A stretch of DNA of 64,000 bases from Pelagibius sp050043265 (GCA_050043265.1 JBHJIR010000032.1:43794-107793), one strand, 5' to 3'. Positions 1-8,183 are shown, counted from the stretch's first letter. The notes: generated by a model not told the origin, from the sequence alone. Program-made: numbers and translations.

Positions 1-961
1 GGTGCAGGTAGGCGCGGCTGTAGTCGGCGCAGGTCGGGCAGGGGCAGTCCGGGTCGAGCGGACGCGGATCGTCGCGGTGGCGCGCGTTCAGCAGGTTCAA
101 CGTCGCGCGGCGGGTAAAGGCCTGGCCGGTACGCCCGCTGCGCGTCGGCAGTACGCAATCGAACATGTCGATGCCGCGCCGGACCGCGCCGACGATGTCA
201 GACGGCTTGCCGACGCCCATCAGATAGCGCGGCCGCTCGGCCGGCAGGTGCGGCACGGTGACGTCCAGGGTGTCGAACATCGCCTGCTGGCCCTCGCCGA
301 CGGCGAGGCCGCCGACGGCATAACCGTCGAAGCCGATTTCTATCAGCGCCTCGGCGGAAGCCTTGCGCAGGTCCGGGTAGACGCTGCCCTGCACGATGCC
401 GAACAGGCCGTAGCCGGGCCGCCGGTTGAAGGCTTCCCGGCAGCGCGCCGCCCAGCGCATGGAGCGCTCCATCGACTCGCGGGCCACCGTCTCCGTCGCC
501 GGGAAGGGCGTGCATTCGTCCAGCACCATGGTGATGTCGGCGTCGAGCAGTTGCTGGATCTCCATCGCGCGCTCGGGCGTCAGCGCGTGTGGCGTGCCGT
601 CCAGGTGCGAGCGGAAGGTGACGCCGTCCTCGGTGATCTTGCGCAGTTCCTCCAGCGACATGACCTGGAAGCCGCCGGAGTCCGTCAGGATCGGCCCCGG
701 CCAGTTCATGAACTTGTGCAGCCCGCCCAGCGCCGCGACGCGCTCGGCGCCCGGGCGCAGCATCAGGTGATAGGTGTTGCCGAGGATGATCTCGGCGCCG
801 CTGGCGGCGACCTGTTCGGTGGTCAGGCCCTTCACCGTGCCGGCAGTCCCGACGGTCATGAAGGCCGGCGTATTGACGACGCCGTGCGCCGTGGTCAGGC
901 GGCCGCGCCTTGCCGCGCCGTCGGTGGCCGTGACGTCATAGGTCAGACCCGTTTCGCTCAT
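1..961 (-). CDS. tgt: tRNA-guanine transglycosylase (queuine tRNA-ribosyltransferase), C-terminus cut by window edge
   Basis: Exchanges the wobble guanine of GUN-anticodon tRNAs for preQ1, the step before QueA in queuosine synthesis. The start ATG at 961 overlaps the queA stop by 4 bp (ATGA), so the two are translationally coupled. The N-terminus reads MSETGLTYDVTATDGAARRG and then a typical Tgt core (VNTPAFMTVGTAGTVKG). The zinc-binding motif DCPCPTCADY lies a few codons before the window edge, which matches the C-terminal zinc site of the family. About 320 codons are visible of a usual 370-380, so only the tail is missing. The frame is open throughout. Family assignment is secure. Confidence 0.96.
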   Translation of the reverse strand, partial: MSETGLTYDVTATDGAARRGRLTTAHGVVNTPAFMTVGTAGTVKGLTTEQVAASGAEIILGNTYHLMLRPGAERVAALGGLHKFMNWPGPILTDSGGFQVMSLEELRKITEDGVTFRSHLDGTPHALTPERAMEIQQLLDADITMVLDECTPFPATETVARESMERSMRWAARCREAFNRRPGYGLFGIVQGSVYPDLRKASAEALIEIGFDGYAVGGLAVGEGQQAMFDTLDVTVPHLPAERPRYLMGVGKPSDIVGAVRRGIDMFDCVLPTRSGRTGQAFTRRATLNLLNARHRDDPRPLDPDCPCPTCADYSRAYLH

Positions 962-2016
962 GCGGCCCGCTCCGGTTCCAGCAGCGACGCATCGCCGTAG
1001 GAGTAGAAGCGGTAGCCTTCGGCGATGGCATGGGCGTAGGCCGCTTCCATGCGCTGTTTGCCGGCAAAGGCGCAGACCAGCATGAAGAGGGTCGAGCGCG
1101 GCAGGTGGAAGTTCGTCATCAGCAGATCGACGGCCTTGAATCGGTAGCCGGGCAGGATGAACAGCTTCGTCTCGCCGGTAAAGGCGGCGAGCGTGCCGTC
1201 GTCGGCGGCGACGCTTTCCAGCAGGCGCAGCGAGGTGGTGCCGACGGCGACGATGCGCCCGCCGGCGGCGCGTGCCGCGTTGATGCGCGCGGCGGCCTCG
1301 GCGGTGCTCTCGCCGGTCTCGCTGTGCATCGGATGAGCCTCGACCTCGTCGGTCTTTACCGGCAGGAAGGTGCCGGCGCCGACGTGCAGCGTCACGTTGA
1401 CCCGGCCGATGCCGCGTTCTTCGAGGCGCCGCAGTAGTGCGGGCGTGAAATGCAGACCGGCGGTGGGTGCGGCCACGGCGCCCTCGCGGCGTGCGAAGAC
1501 GGTCTGGTAGTCGTGGCGGTCGCGCGGATCGCCGGCTTTGTCGCGCTGGATGTAGGGCGGCAGCGGCATGATGCCGTGTTCTTCCAGTGCCGCCAGCAGC
1601 GCACCGCCGGCGCGGGCGAAGCGCAGGGGCACCTCGCCGGCTTCGCCCTTGGCGATCACATCGGCGGTGAAGTCCCCGGTGGCATCGGACCCGAAGTCGA
1701 TGCGGTCGCCGGGGTTCAGCTTGCGCGCCGGGCGCGCGAAGGCCTTCCAGGTGCCGGTATCGACGGCCTGGTGCAGGGTGACCTCGACGCCGGAAGTGCC
1801 GCGCCGGCCGGTGAGGCGCGCGGGGATCACCTTGGTGTCGTTGGTGACCAGCAGGTCGCCGGGCCGCAGCAACTCGGCCAGGTCGCTCACCTGGCGGTCC
1901 GCCAGCTCCCGGCTTCCCGGCCCGACATGCAGAAGGCGGGCCTGGTCGCGCGGCTCCACGGGGCGCTGCGCGATGAGGTCGCGGGGCAGGTCGAAATCGA
2001 AATCGCCAGTTTGCAT
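958..2016 (-). CDS. queA: tRNA preQ1(34) S-adenosylmethionine ribosyltransferase-isomerase
   Basis: Transfers and isomerises the ribosyl moiety of S-adenosylmethionine onto preQ1 in tRNA to give epoxyqueuosine. The start chosen at 2016 gives MQTGDFDFDLPRDLIAQRP, the normal QueA N-terminus. The frame is open back to a GTG at 2070, but the extra 18 residues are low-complexity (PAPMRTPMGTPKRPP) and unlike the family. Recognisable blocks include LVTNDTKVIPARL, the PTAGLHFT segment and NFHLPRSTLFMLVCAFAG near the C-terminus. The 352-residue length is normal. It is followed by tgt with a 4-bp overlap, giving a queA-tgt operon. No strong ribosome-binding site is visible before 2016, so the exact start is less certain than the identity. 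Confidence 0.95.
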   Translation of the reverse strand: MQTGDFDFDLPRDLIAQRPVEPRDQARLLHVGPGSRELADRQVSDLAELLRPGDLLVTNDTKVIPARLTGRRGTSGVEVTLHQAVDTGTWKAFARPARKLNPGDRIDFGSDATGDFTADVIAKGEAGEVPLRFARAGGALLAALEEHGIMPLPPYIQRDKAGDPRDRHDYQTVFARREGAVAAPTAGLHFTPALLRRLEERGIGRVNVTLHVGAGTFLPVKTDEVEAHPMHSETGESTAEAAARINAARAAGGRIVAVGTTSLRLLESVAADDGTLAAFTGETKLFILPGYRFKAVDLLMTNFHLPRSTLFMLVCAFAGKQRMEAAYAHAIAEGYRFYSYGDASLLEPERAA

Positions 2017-2107
2017 GGGGGGGCGCTTGGGGGTTCCCATTGGGGTTCGCATGGGGGCAGGCTCTACCACCGCGCCGGCGGCAGGCCAAGCCGGCTGATC
2101 CGGGAGG

Positions 2108-2698
2108 TCAGTCGGCCGGTGGGGTCAGGGGGATCGGTGCCCCGGTCTCGCTGGGCTGGGGTGCCGGGCCCGCCGCCGTTTCCAGCGCCGGCTTACCGCC
2201 GGACCCGCTGTAGAGCCGGTCGGCAATGGTCGGAACCTGCACGTCAGGGGCGCCGCCGATATAGGCGGTCTCCGCCGGGGGCAGCGGGGACCGGGACACG
2301 GCCTCGCCGCGGCCGCTGGCGTAGTCTTCCGCCCGGTAGGTCAGCAGGCCGCTACCCTCGATCACGTAAACCACCTCGGCGTTGGGCTGGCCGGATGCCG
2401 CCGGGTTGGCGGGCGGAGCGTCTGGCGGTGGCGCGCTGGTTTCCAAAGGTGCCGCCTGGGCCGGTGCCGCTTGAACCGGTGCGGGCGGCGTCCCGAAAGC
2501 GCGCGCGTAGACATCGCTGTAGGGCGATCCTTGGGAGGCGGCATAGGTGGGGGTGAAGTAGGCGGCGTCCTGGGCAACGGCCGCCGCGGTAAAGAGGCCC
2601 AGGGTCAGCGCCGCCGCGACCGCAAGAAGGCGGCGACACAGGAGCAGACGCCCGAAACGCCGGGATTCGAGATGGTGGGGCCCGGGATGTCGGCTCAT
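2108..2698 (-). CDS. secreted Pro/Ala-rich protein of unknown function
   Basis: A protein of 196 residues with a basic N-terminus and a hydrophobic stretch (about residues 24-43, ending AAAVAQ) that looks like a cleavable signal peptide. The middle (about 70-105) is rich in Ala and Pro. A short, better-structured segment follows (NAEVVYVIEGSGLLTYRAED), then a low-complexity tail ending PLTPPAD. I do not recognise the family. The start ATG at 2698 is preceded by a G-rich stretch that could serve as a ribosome-binding site. It lies upstream of queA on the same strand with a 91-bp gap to the queA start, so it may be cotranscribed. Expected location is the periplasm or envelope. Confidence 0.7.
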   Translation of the reverse strand: MSRHPGPHHLESRRFGRLLLCRRLLAVAAALTLGLFTAAAVAQDAAYFTPTYAASQGSPYSDVYARAFGTPPAPVQAAPAQAAPLETSAPPPDAPPANPAASGQPNAEVVYVIEGSGLLTYRAEDYASGRGEAVSRSPLPPAETAYIGGAPDVQVPTIADRLYSGSGGKPALETAAGPAPQPSETGAPIPLTPPAD

Positions 2699-2835
2699 GG
2701 GATGCCCCCAATCGCTGCGGTCGCGCCGCCAGGGCGGCGGGCGGGTCCATTTAGCGGCTTGGACGCTCTGGCGTCCAGCAGCGATTGTCCTGCGCTTCGG
2801 CCGGGCGGTCTGGCTGGCGGTCTGGCCGGCGCCGG

Positions 2836-3342
2836 CTAGTGCAGGTGCTCGGCCATGGCGGTGTCCTGCTCGCCGACGGTCTTCACCAGGGCATAGATCT
2901 GCCGGCGAACCGAAGGATCGGTGATCTTGTTGTAGGCTTGGATCAGCTTCAGGGTATCGGTCTTGCCGAGCAAATCCTGCATGCCGTCTTCGGCGCTGCA
3001 ACCGTGCTCGCCGTTGGCCTCGCCGCCGCTCAGTGTTTCGCCTTGCGGCGACAGGCCCTGATAGAAGTAGGACACCGGCACCCGCAGCACCCGGGCCAGA
3101 TGAAACAGGCGGCTGGCGAAGATGCGGTTGGTGCCGCGCTCGTACTTCTGGATCTGCTGGAAGGTGATGCCGAGCGCGCGGGCCAGCGTTTCCTGGCTGA
3201 AACCCATCGCCAGGCGGCGCAGGCGCAGCCGGGAGCCGATGGAGATGTCGATGGGGTCCGGGGTTGTGGAAGGCGCAGAAGGAATGTCGGTCAATCTCTG
3301 GATCTCTTGGGTTTTGTTGTTCGACCCAGCGGCGATGGGCAA
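2836..3342 (-). CDS. XRE-family transcriptional regulator (PhrR/PraR type)
   Basis: A DNA-binding regulator with one helix-turn-helix at about residues 36-90 (GSRLRLRRLAMGFSQETLA, then GITFQQIQKYERGTNRI). This signature and the short C-terminal helical tail (KLIQAYNKITDPSVRRQIYAL) match the alphaproteobacterial PhrR/PraR-like family, members of which regulate stress, quorum-sensing or symbiosis genes in rhizobia. The target here is unknown. The start is uncertain. The longest frame begins with TTG at 3342, but a second TTG at 3294 is preceded by an AGAGA-like sequence and would remove a poorly conserved 16-residue leader. Its 137-bp spacing to the secreted-protein gene suggests separate transcription. 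Confidence 0.88.
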   Translation of the reverse strand: MPIAAGSNNKTQEIQRLTDIPSAPSTTPDPIDISIGSRLRLRRLAMGFSQETLARALGITFQQIQKYERGTNRIFASRLFHLARVLRVPVSYFYQGLSPQGETLSGGEANGEHGCSAEDGMQDLLGKTDTLKLIQAYNKITDPSVRRQIYALVKTVGEQDTAMAEHLH

Positions 3343-3547
3343 GGGCGCGTCTTAGCGAGTGAGTTGAATCCGACTCAGGCTTAGCGCAAAGCGGTTGCAC
3401 CGATCAAGCGTGCGAAATGATCAGGAGAGGGCTTGCCGGGGCGATTACATCCCTGGCGGGGAGAACTGCTCGACCCGGAAAATCTTGGCGGGAAATCGGT
3501 GGGGGAAATTCAGGCGGGAAATGGGAATGCGTTGCTTCAGGTGCAGT

Positions 3548-3586
3548 CCGCCTCGTCAGGCCGCCTCGTCAGGCCGCCTCGTCAGA
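3548..3586. repeat. 13-bp tandem repeat, three copies
   Basis: Unit CCGCCTCGTCAGG at 3548-3560, 3561-3573 and 3574-3586; the third copy ends in A instead of G. It lies 10 bp beyond the stop of the ArsR-family gene, in its 3' untranslated region. Each unit puts a TGA on the minus strand. Confidence 0.9.
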
Positions 3587-3596
3587 CCGCCGACTG

Positions 3597-3989
3597 TCAG
3601 ATATCCGCTTTGCGCCAGACCGCGCGTTCGTCGGTGGTCTCCGACCCGCTTGGGCGCTCCAGCGCGGTGTCGCGGCCCCCTGCCATCTTGGCGGCCGCCG
3701 GGGCGAAGATGTCGCGCAGCGATTGCAGCAGCGGGGCGACCTCCGGACTGGCGACGGAATAGTAGACCGTCTGGGCCGAGCGACGGGTCTTCACCAAGTT
3801 GTCGCGGCGTAGCTTTGCCAGATGCTGGGACAGCGCGGATTGGCTGAGGCCCACCAGATTGCAGAGCTCGGTTACCGAATGCTCGCGCTCGGAGAGGTGG
3901 CAGAGCATAGCCAGGCGCCGTTCGTTGCCCATCGCCTTCAGCAAGCGGCTGGCGCGACCGGCGGTGAGCAATAGAGGACCATAAGGCAT
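3597..3989 (-). CDS. ArsR-family winged-helix transcriptional regulator
   Basis: A 130-residue repressor-type protein. The ArsR core runs from about residue 12 to 95: RLLKAMGNERRLAMLCHLSE, then the recognition region VTELCNLVGLSQSALSQHLA, and the wing LVKTRRSAQTVYYSV. Two cysteines (MLCHL and ELCNL) are present. The second sits in the ELCN position typical of ArsR metalloregulators, but the CxC arsenic site is not present and no C-terminal cysteine pairs with it, so a BigR/SqrR-type disulfide or persulfide switch is not obvious. The start at 3989 (MPYGPLLL) is preferred over a longer arginine-rich extension to 4037. It is divergent from a TusA-like gene 118 bp away, so control of that sulfur gene is a reasonable guess. 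Confidence 0.9.
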   Translation of the reverse strand: MPYGPLLLTAGRASRLLKAMGNERRLAMLCHLSEREHSVTELCNLVGLSQSALSQHLAKLRRDNLVKTRRSAQTVYYSVASPEVAPLLQSLRDIFAPAAAKMAGGRDTALERPSGSETTDERAVWRKADI

Positions 3990-4107
3990 GGACGTGATAC
4001 TTGTTCGCGGGCGACGATGGTCAAGGGCTCCTCGCAATTTTTATTGCCGACCCTATCTAACGCCTACGGTTATCGTGGCCCATTCCTGCTAAGTGAGACG
4101 AAGCAAC

Positions 4108-4335
4108 GTGACGACGACTCTTTTGGACGCCACCGGGCTCAAGTGCCCCCTGCCGGTTCTGCGTGCGCGCAAGGCGATGAAAGGGGTGGAGGCCGGCGGC
4201 ATTCTGGAGGTGAAAGCAACTGATCCGGGAGCCGTGAAAGACTTTCAATCGTTTTGCGAGACGACCGGCGACGAGATGCTGGAGTGGCGGGAAGACGGTG
4301 GGGTCTATCTGTTCCGGATCCGCAAGGCCGCCTGA
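4108..4335 (+). CDS. TusA-family sulfurtransferase
   Basis: A small (75-residue) sulfur-carrier protein with the family's CPLP motif at about residues 13-16 (DATGLKCPLPVLRARKAMK), where the cysteine carries persulfide sulfur. TusA proteins pass sulfur to tRNA thiolation, molybdenum cofactor or sulfur-oxidation pathways; which one applies here cannot be told. The GTG at 4108 is preferred over a GTG at 4093 because a GAG-containing purine stretch precedes it at usable distance and VTTTLLDATGL is a typical family N-terminus. The gene faces away from the ArsR-family gene and converges with the membrane-fusion protein gene, with 45 bp between the stops. Confidence 0.9.
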   Translation: MTTTLLDATGLKCPLPVLRARKAMKGVEAGGILEVKATDPGAVKDFQSFCETTGDEMLEWREDGGVYLFRIRKAA

Positions 4336-4380
4336 TCCCAGGAGCCTCCCCCCGGGAATCTGCCCCCCACGGGAACTTCC

Positions 4381-5541
4381 TCAGGAACCTTCCTCGACCT
4401 TCACCGCCATACCGGGGCGCAGGCGCTCGTTGCCGCGCACGACCACCAGATCGCCTTCATTGAGGCCGGCCAGCACCGCGAAGCGGCTGCCGACCGCCTC
4501 GCCGACGGCGATGTTGCGGGACTCCGCTTTGCCGTCGCTGACGACGAAGACGATGATGTCGCCCGAGCGCTGAATGATGGCGTCCTTGTGAACCGAGACG
4601 ACCTGCCGCGGCGCGCCTACCGGCACCTGCAGGGTCGCCGACTGCTCGTTGGCGAGCAGGCTCGACCCGGTGGTGACCTGTGGGCTGAAGTCCGGAATGA
4701 ACCGCACGGCGCGGGTCCGGGTCAGCGGGTTTTCGTCGGGAATGATGGCGCGCACAGTGGCCTTGAAGGCGGTGCCGTCGTCCAGGTGGCCATCGAGGAC
4801 AGCTCCCGCGGTCAGGCCGCTCAGCCGGTTGGACGGCACGTCGGCTTCCACTTCCAGGCTCTGGTCGGCGATCTTGCTGACCTGTGCATCGCCTTCCCGG
4901 GCATTGGCGCCGGCTTCGCTGAGGCGCCGCGACACCACGCCGTCGTAGGGTGCCTTGATCTCGGTGTACTCCAGATTGATCTCGGCAAGGCGCAGCCGCG
5001 CCTGCGCGGAGGTGACCGAGGCTTCGGCCTCGCTGGCGCCGGCCTGGGCGATGGCGACCTGCTGGCTGACGTCGTCGAAGCGCGCCTGGCTGAAGGCGGC
5101 GGACTTCTTCAGGCCTTCGAGGCGCTGCAGTTCCTGCTGGGCGAGAGTGATCTGTGCCTGGCGCGTTTTCAGCTCGGCGCGGGCGAAGGCCAGCCCGGCG
5201 GCGGCAAGATCGCGTTCGGCCTCCATGGTTGCCTTGTCGAGCACTGCCAGGACGTCGCCGGCCGTCACCCGGTCGCCGACCTGGACGCGGAACTCGCGGA
5301 TCGCGCCGCCGATGCGGGCGGCGACGGAACCGGCCTGCCGGGCGACCAGGCGGCCGATGACCGGCACCGTCTGGGTCAGCGGCGCGCTGCGCACCGCATC
5401 GACGCGCACCATTGCAGGCTCTTGCTGGGCTTGGGCCGGCATGCTGACGGTCGGGATGATGGCAAGAGCGGCCAGGCCGAGGACGGCCAGGGCACTTGCC
5501 CGGAATTTCAGGCCGGCCCGGGTTCTGCGGTGGCCCGCCAT
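4381..5541 (-). CDS. RND efflux periplasmic adaptor (membrane-fusion protein), orphan
   Basis: Periplasmic adaptor subunit of a tripartite efflux pump, 386 residues. A signal peptide covers about residues 11-38 (ending MPAQAQ). It is followed by a barrel-sandwich half (GGAIREFRVQVGDRVTAGDVL), a long alpha-helical hairpin rich in Ala/Gln/Glu (about 105-205), the second lipoyl half (LEYTEIKAPYDGVVSRR) and a C-terminal beta barrel. The start at 5541 is chosen because it puts the signal peptide at the N-terminus; the frame is open to 5739. Unusually, no RND inner-membrane pump gene follows. Downstream is the convergent tusA-like gene, so the partner pump must be encoded elsewhere. Confidence 0.92.
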   Translation of the reverse strand: MAGHRRTRAGLKFRASALAVLGLAALAIIPTVSMPAQAQQEPAMVRVDAVRSAPLTQTVPVIGRLVARQAGSVAARIGGAIREFRVQVGDRVTAGDVLAVLDKATMEAERDLAAAGLAFARAELKTRQAQITLAQQELQRLEGLKKSAAFSQARFDDVSQQVAIAQAGASEAEASVTSAQARLRLAEINLEYTEIKAPYDGVVSRRLSEAGANAREGDAQVSKIADQSLEVEADVPSNRLSGLTAGAVLDGHLDDGTAFKATVRAIIPDENPLTRTRAVRFIPDFSPQVTTGSSLLANEQSATLQVPVGAPRQVVSVHKDAIIQRSGDIIVFVVSDGKAESRNIAVGEAVGSRFAVLAGLNEGDLVVVRGNERLRPGMAVKVEEGS

Positions 5542-5683
5542 ATCAACGCGTCGGCTCAAGATGCTCTCCACAAACCGGTGTTCTGCGGGACTTTCCGTCG
5601 CTTCTACCGGACGGGCAGCCTGTTCGCCGCCAGCATCGGCGGCGGGGACGGGGCAAGTCAATGGCGCCCGCGGGCCGGTCGAG

Positions 5684-5729
5684 AATAATCGGGCCAAAAA
5701 CATAGGGGCCGAAAATAATCGGGCCAAAA
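5684..5729. repeat. 16-bp direct repeat with 30-bp period
   Basis: AATAATCGGGCCAAAA occurs at 5684-5699 and again at 5714-5729, exactly 30 bp (about three helical turns) apart. It lies in the A/T-rich divergent region between the membrane-fusion protein gene and the deacetylase-like gene. Intact copies at this phasing suggest a protein-binding array, but no regulator is identified. Confidence 0.75.
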
Positions 5730-5746
5730 TAGGCGGCACGAAATGC

Positions 5747-5779
5747 CCGGTTAAATTAGCCGGCCATCGATTCTATGAT
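5747..5779 (+). promoter_or_regulatory. candidate promoter and operator for the deacetylase-like gene
   Basis: A 17-bp near-perfect palindrome, CCGGTTAAATTAGCCGG (5747-5763), overlaps a possible -35 (TTAAAT, 5751-5756), which is 17 bp from a possible -10 (TATGAT, 5774-5779). The start codon at 5823 lies 44 bp further. The -35 is a weak match, so repressor control or an alternative sigma factor is possible. Confidence 0.4.
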
Positions 5780-5822
5780 GGCGGTATGCGATGAACCGAA
5801 GTCCTTCCCTGTTGAGTTATTT

Positions 5823-6752
5823 ATGACAACACTCCTGTACAGCCATCCCGCCTGCGAAAATCACACCCCCGACCTTGGCCATCCGGAAGGGCCGGTGCGC
5901 CTGCGGGCCATCCAGGAGGCCCTCTCGGTGCCGGAATTCGACGCCCTGATCCGCCGCGAGGCGCCGCGGGCCGAGGAAAGCCAGATCGCGCGGGTGCATC
6001 CCGGCAGCTTCGTGCGCGACGTGCTGGACCAGGTGCCCGCCACCGGCGCCGTCTACCTGGACCCGGACACGATTATGACCGCCGGCTCAGGTGAGGCGGC
6101 GCTGCGCGCGGCCGGCGCGGTGGTGGCGGCTGTCGACGCCGTGATGGCAGGAGAGGCCGACAACGCCTTCTGCGCCATCCGGCCGCCCGGCCATCACGCC
6201 GAACCCGACCACGCCATGGGCTTTTGCCTGTTCAACAACGTGGCGGTCGGTGCCCTGCATGCCCGCGAGGCCCACGGCCTGCACCGCATCGCGGTGGTGG
6301 ATTTCGACGTCCACCACGGCAACGGCCCCCAGGCGGCGTTCTGGAGCGATCCGGACCTTTTCTACGCCTCGACCCACCAGGCACCGCTGTATCCGGGCAC
6401 CGGCTCGGCGCGCGAGCGCGGGGTGAACGCCAACATCGTCAACGTGCCCCTGCCGCCGGATTCCGGCTCGCAGGAATTCCGCCAGGCGATGCGCGATAAC
6501 ATCGTGCCGGCGCTGACCAGCTTTCAGCCGGAGTTCCTCTTCATCTCCGCCGGATTCGACGCCCACGCCGAGGACCCCCTGGCAGGCCTGAACTTCACCG
6601 AGGAAGACTATGCCTGGGCGACGTCGGAATTGCTGGCCCTGGCGGGGTATGCCTGTGGCGGGCGGCTTGTCTCGGTGCTGGAGGGCGGCTACAACCCGGC
6701 GGCGCTGGGCCGCAGCGTCGCTGCACATGTTCGCACCCTCATGCAGGCCTGA
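5823..6752 (+). CDS. histone deacetylase-family (class II-like) amidohydrolase
   Basis: Zinc-dependent hydrolase of the arginase/deacetylase fold, 309 residues, probably cytosolic. In bacteria such proteins remove acetyl groups from small amines or lysines; the natural substrate here is unknown. The active site is intact: RPPGHH (H124, H125), DFDVHHGNG (zinc ligands D162 and H164), AGFDAH (D246) and the catalytic-tyrosine loop LEGGY (Y289). YPGTG is also present. The start ATG at 5823 gives MTTLLYSHPA, the normal family N-terminus; an upstream in-frame start at 5775 would add 16 residues. It is the first of two members of this fold in the window and is distinct from the acetylpolyamine enzyme at 12728-13759. 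Confidence 0.93.
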   Translation: MTTLLYSHPACENHTPDLGHPEGPVRLRAIQEALSVPEFDALIRREAPRAEESQIARVHPGSFVRDVLDQVPATGAVYLDPDTIMTAGSGEAALRAAGAVVAAVDAVMAGEADNAFCAIRPPGHHAEPDHAMGFCLFNNVAVGALHAREAHGLHRIAVVDFDVHHGNGPQAAFWSDPDLFYASTHQAPLYPGTGSARERGVNANIVNVPLPPDSGSQEFRQAMRDNIVPALTSFQPEFLFISAGFDAHAEDPLAGLNFTEEDYAWATSELLALAGYACGGRLVSVLEGGYNPAALGRSVAAHVRTLMQA

Positions 6753-6982
6753 GCGCGGTCTGCGGCGGCGGGCCCGGCGAAAAAGGGCACAAAGAAGAGG
6801 CGGGGTCTGACGAAGGGCTGTTGTTTCGGCCCCGCTTCGGGCATGGTCGATGACTGGCCGGCTGGCGATTCTGCAATGAATCCGGAACGAATCTGGCACA
6901 AATCTGCCAAACTGGGCGTGAGGCAGGCCGGAGCCGGGAAGCCCCGTGCAGTCAAGCAAGCGGGCGCAACGAGAGATTGAGT

Positions 6983-7234
6983 ATGGCAGACAACGACATT
7001 CCCGCTGAGATCCGCAAGATGTCCTTCGAGCAGGCGCTCGACGAGCTGAAGGCGATCGTCGGCAAGCTGGAACAGGGCCAGGGGACGCTGGACAGCGCCA
7101 TCGGCGACTACGACCGTGGGGCGGCCCTGAAACGGCATTGCGATGCCAAGCTGCGCGAGGCGCAGGCGAAGATCGAAAAGATCAGCCTGGCCGCCGGCGG
7201 CGGTGTCCGCAGCGAGCCGCTCGATGTCGAATAG
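6983..7234 (+). CDS. xseB: exodeoxyribonuclease VII small subunit
   Basis: Small subunit of exonuclease VII, which degrades single-stranded DNA into oligonucleotides together with XseA. The 83 residues contain the family core MSFEQALDELKAIVGKLEQG followed by the helical segment around YDRGAALKRHCDAKL. The ATG at 6983 is preceded by GAGAG at good spacing and is preferred over a TTG at 6977. The gene overlaps ispA by 11 bp, the classic alphaproteobacterial xseB-ispA-dxs arrangement, so translation is probably coupled. The large subunit gene is not in the window. Confidence 0.95.
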   Translation: MADNDIPAEIRKMSFEQALDELKAIVGKLEQGQGTLDSAIGDYDRGAALKRHCDAKLREAQAKIEKISLAAGGGVRSEPLDVE

Positions 7235-8183
7235 CCGCGCGAACCCCCAGGGGGAAGCCCAGGAAGAATCCAGGGACGATGCCTGGTCGGCGTCGGAAAG
7301 CGCCTTGCAGGATGCCCTTGCCACCCAGGGCGAGGCGGTTACCCGGGTGCTGGACGACCTGCTGGCGCCGGTTGAGGGGCCGCGCGGCCGGGTTATCGAC
7401 GCGATGCGCTACAGCGCGCTGTCGGGCGGCAAGCGCCTGCGGCCCTTTCTGGTCTGCGAATCAGCCCGGTTGTTCGATGTGCCGCAGGCCGCCGCCCTCC
7501 GGGTCGCCGCGGCGATCGAGATGGTGCACTGCTACAGCCTGATTCACGACGATCTGCCGGCGATGGACGACAGCGACCTGCGCCGGGGCCGCCCGACCTC
7601 CCATGTCACCTATGGCGAGGCGACGGCGATTCTCGCCGGCGACGGCCTGCTGACCGAGGCTTTCACGGTGCTGGCCGACCCGCGCACCCACGCCAAGGCG
7701 GAGGTCCGCATCGCCCTGGTCGCCGCGCTGGCCGCCGCCGCCGGGGCCGACGGCATGGGCGGGGGCCAGATGATCGACATGTCGCCGGAGCGCAGCGGCC
7801 TGGATCTGCAGGGCATTTCCCACCTGCAGAGCCTCAAGACCGGCGCGCTGATCCGGTTTTCCTGCGAGGCGGGGGCGATTCTCGCCGAGGCGGCGCCGGC
7901 GCAGCGCGACGCGCTGGTGCGTTATGCCGAGGACCTCGGGTTGGCCTTCCAGATCGCCGACGACCTGCTGGACGCGGAAAGTACGCCGGAGGCGCTGGGC
8001 AAGCCCACCGGCCAGGATGCCTCCCTCGGAAAGGCCACATTCGTCGGCCAGCTTGGCATCGAACAGGCCCGCGAGCGGGCCGGGGCGCTGGTCCGGTCCG
8101 CCTGTGGGCGACTTGATCTTTTCGGCGAAAAAGCAGACCTTCTTAGGCAGACGGCGGCATTCGTCGTGGCCCGGCGCGCGTGA
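7224..8183 (+). CDS. ispA: polyprenyl (farnesyl/geranylgeranyl) diphosphate synthase
   Basis: Condenses isopentenyl diphosphate with allylic diphosphates to make C15-C20 precursors of quinones, carotenoids and undecaprenol. The 319-residue protein has the first aspartate-rich motif DDLPAMD (residues 109-115) and the second DDLLD (246-250), plus the SGGKRLRP substrate-binding segment. The start at 7224 (MSNSRANPQG) lies inside the xseB 3' end. The N-terminal 30 residues are acidic and less conserved. It stands directly before dxs, which makes the precursor of its substrate, so the cluster couples the first and later steps of isoprenoid synthesis. Product chain length cannot be decided from the sequence alone. 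Confidence 0.95.
   Translation: MSNSRANPQGEAQEESRDDAWSASESALQDALATQGEAVTRVLDDLLAPVEGPRGRVIDAMRYSALSGGKRLRPFLVCESARLFDVPQAAALRVAAAIEMVHCYSLIHDDLPAMDDSDLRRGRPTSHVTYGEATAILAGDGLLTEAFTVLADPRTHAKAEVRIALVAALAAAAGADGMGGGQMIDMSPERSGLDLQGISHLQSLKTGALIRFSCEAGAILAEAAPAQRDALVRYAEDLGLAFQIADDLLDAESTPEALGKPTGQDASLGKATFVGQLGIEQARERAGALVRSACGRLDLFGEKADLLRQTAAFVVARRA

Noticed and set aside
2..1000. Long plus-strand frame over tgt
   Set aside because: Antisense shadow of tgt. The minus strand shows the Tgt zinc motif and the overlap with queA.
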